Shown here: positions 63,165 through 64,000 of the stretch, one piece after another
Layout: each line of letters begins with the position of its first letter
Numbering within the stretch: position 1 is the first letter of the stretch
Assembly (NCBI RefSeq): GCF_033898505.1
Contig: NZ_JAXAFK010000001.1
Coordinates: 310,001-374,000 of the forward strand
DNA from: Pectobacterium carotovorum
GTDB lineage: Bacteria > Pseudomonadota > Gammaproteobacteria > Enterobacterales > Enterobacteriaceae
Length of the DNA stretch: 64,000 nt
Reading direction: 5' to 3'
Position numbers and translations under genes: made by a program
The notes under the pieces: generated by a model
Databases searched by the model: none
Told to the model about the DNA's origin: nothing
Seen by the model: only the letters and a program-made list of their open reading frames with translations

Positions 63165-63308
63165 TTAACCTTTTTTCTTTTTTCCGCCTTGCACGGCCTT
63201 AAAGCGCGGATTGGATTTGCATATAACGTAAACTCGCCCGCGACGACGGACCACAATACAATCTTTGTGACGATTTTTTGCTGAACGCAGCGAACTAAGC
63301 ACCTGCAT
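63165..63308 (-). CDS. rpmJ2: Ribosomal protein L36, type B (zinc-independent paralogue)
   Basis: 47 residues, [17 protein letters not shown] to [12 protein letters not shown], the YkgO type that lacks the C4 zinc ribbon of RpmJ; C17 and C30 remain. It replaces zinc-binding L36 when zinc is low. It is 17 bases downstream of rpmE2, in one operon. Confidence 0.95.
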   Translation of the reverse strand: MQVLSSLRSAKNRHKDCIVVRRRGRVYVICKSNPRFKAVQGGKKKKG

Positions 63309-63325
63309 TTAATAACCCTCTCTGA

Positions 63326-63574
63326 TTACTTGAAGAAGTTCCCAAAGCGCTGCTGGAAGCGCGCCGTGCTGCCTTCTTTGGAATATTCTTTTTGCTTCCC
63401 GGTGTAATAGGGATGTGATGCCGAAGAAACGTCAATGGTGATGTAAGGGTAGCTGGTACCCTCCAGCTCAATGGTTCGATCGGTTTTAATCGTTGATCCT
63501 GTTCTGTAATAAACATCTGCGCTGGTATCATGAAATACCACCGTGCGATAGTCAGGATGAATACCTGCTTTCAT
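63326..63574 (-). CDS. rpmE2: Ribosomal protein L31, type B (zinc-independent paralogue)
   Basis: 82 residues, the YkgM type: [20 protein letters not shown] and [29 protein letters not shown], without the CxxC zinc motif of RpmE. It replaces L31 under zinc shortage, releasing zinc. Strong AGAGG ribosome site. A Zur-like palindrome lies just upstream. In E. coli ykgMO is not next to acrB. Confidence 0.96.
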   Translation of the reverse strand: MKAGIHPDYRTVVFHDTSADVYYRTGSTIKTDRTIELEGTSYPYITIDVSSASHPYYTGKQKEYSKEGSTARFQQRFGNFFK

Positions 63575-63587
63575 ATTTACCTCTTTT

Positions 63588-63606
63588 GTTATGTTATAAC
63601 ATATGC
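63588..63606. promoter_or_regulatory. Zur-box-like palindrome upstream of rpmE2
   Basis: ATGTTATAACAT (63591-63602) is perfectly palindromic and fits the core of gammaproteobacterial Zur sites. It lies 17 bases before the rpmE2 start. Repression with zinc, induction without, would suit the zinc-independent ribosomal proteins. Confidence 0.75.
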
Positions 63607-63756
63607 ATTATGTTGCGCTTTTTTGGCATGAGGATCAACCATTATGTTGTTTTGAGGCAGTGCTATCCCCTAAGTCACTGTAGACACAGATAAAGCTGTA
63701 AACCGCGCTGTCTGAGGCGGGTTAATCACTCGGAAAGGGAAGAAGGGCGGGGAAAT

Positions 63757-63782
63757 AAAAAAGGCCGCTAGGCGGCCTTTTA
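63757..63782 (-). terminator. Terminator of acrB
   Basis: AAAAGGCCGC and GCGGCCTTTT pair around TAG, with T-runs on the minus strand, about 28 bases after the acrB stop. The stem would work on both strands. Confidence 0.88.
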
Positions 63783-63809
63783 GAGTTAGAGATGGTGGTA
63801 TGTTCGGTC

Positions 63810-64000
63810 TTAGTGCGCTGTTGTGTCGTCTACTTTCTTGCCGAAGCGACGGCGGACAACTACAAAGAACACGGGAACGAAGAAGATAGCCAACACGGTT
63901 GCGGTAATCATCCCGCCCATTACGCCAGTACCAACGGCGTTCTGTGCACCGGAACCTGCACCACTACTGATTACCAGCGGCATTACACCGAGGATAAAGG
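63810..64000 (-). CDS. acrB: AcrB, multidrug efflux RND transporter (3' end only)
   Basis: The last 63 codons are present, reading [17 protein letters not shown] and [20 protein letters not shown], then [17 protein letters not shown] with the terminal DDTTAH. These are the last two transmembrane helices (TM11-TM12) of AcrB. The rest lies beyond the window. AcrB, AcrA and TolC pump out drugs and bile salts. The neighbour order acrB-tomB-hha matches E. coli apart from the inserted rpmE2-rpmJ2. Confidence 0.93.
   Translation of the reverse strand, partial: FILGVMPLVISSGAGSGAQNAVGTGVMGGMITATVLAIFFVPVFFVVVRRRFGKKVDDTTAH

Overview
The window is about 64 kb of a gammaproteobacterial chromosome. It reads as an enterobacterium of the Pectobacterium/Dickeya/Serratia type, most likely Pectobacterium. 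That placement is inferred from gene order, moderate GC, protein similarity recalled from E. coli K-12, two ERIC elements and a YmoA-length Hha; no database search was done. Almost all of it is core genome matching the E. coli sbcC-to-acrB segment. Several E. coli genes of that segment are absent (malZ, yajD, tsx, yajO, ybaE, cof), and a few others occupy the gaps.

1-9.3 kb: the 5' end of sbcC and sbcD (DNA end processing, minus strand) diverge from phoB-phoR, which has a good Pho box. An orphan PstS-like phosphate-binding protein follows phoR directly. Next is a stand-alone MetE C-terminal-type methionine synthase with both MetR and MetJ operators, then brnQ and proY (amino-acid transport). 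9.3-12.3 kb: ybdG (mechanosensitive channel), a 2-Cys peroxiredoxin, an ERIC element and acpH.

12.4-23.3 kb: queA-tgt-yajC-secD-secF (queuosine tRNA modification and Sec translocation), a second ERIC, yajI, then nrdR-ribD-ribE-nusB-thiL-pgpA (dNTP control, riboflavin, antitermination, thiamin, phospholipid). 23.3-31.9 kb: xseB-ispA-dxs (isoprenoids and an exonuclease VII subunit), thiI, panE-yajL, yajQ and yajR. 32.1-39.5 kb: the minus-strand group yajG, ampG, a possible 33-residue membrane protein, and cyoABCDE (cytochrome bo oxidase). 39.8-49.6 kb: bolA, tig, clpP-clpX, lon, hupB and ppiD, a proteostasis block with sigma-32 promoter signatures before clpP and lon.

49.7-60 kb: ybaV, fadM, queC, a divergent cysteine desulfhydrase-like gene and decR (Lrp family) with two palindromic operator candidates between them, the ABC exporter mdlAB, and glnK-amtB with a sigma-54 promoter and an NtrC box; tesB is minus strand. 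60-64 kb: ybaY, ybaZ, the 4.5S RNA gene ffs, hha-tomB, a zinc-independent ribosomal protein pair rpmE2-rpmJ2 behind a Zur-like palindrome, and the 3' end of acrB.

I found no prophage, IS element, CRISPR array, secretion island or tRNA. Nothing here is convincingly an undescribed multi-gene system. The best leads are small: the 33-residue membrane ORF beside cyoA, the desulfhydrase/decR control region, the dual MetR/MetJ promoter, the orphan PstS-like gene behind phoR, a 48-base near-perfect hairpin in a 596-base gap upstream of tomB, and a probable dispersed repeat downstream of thiI.
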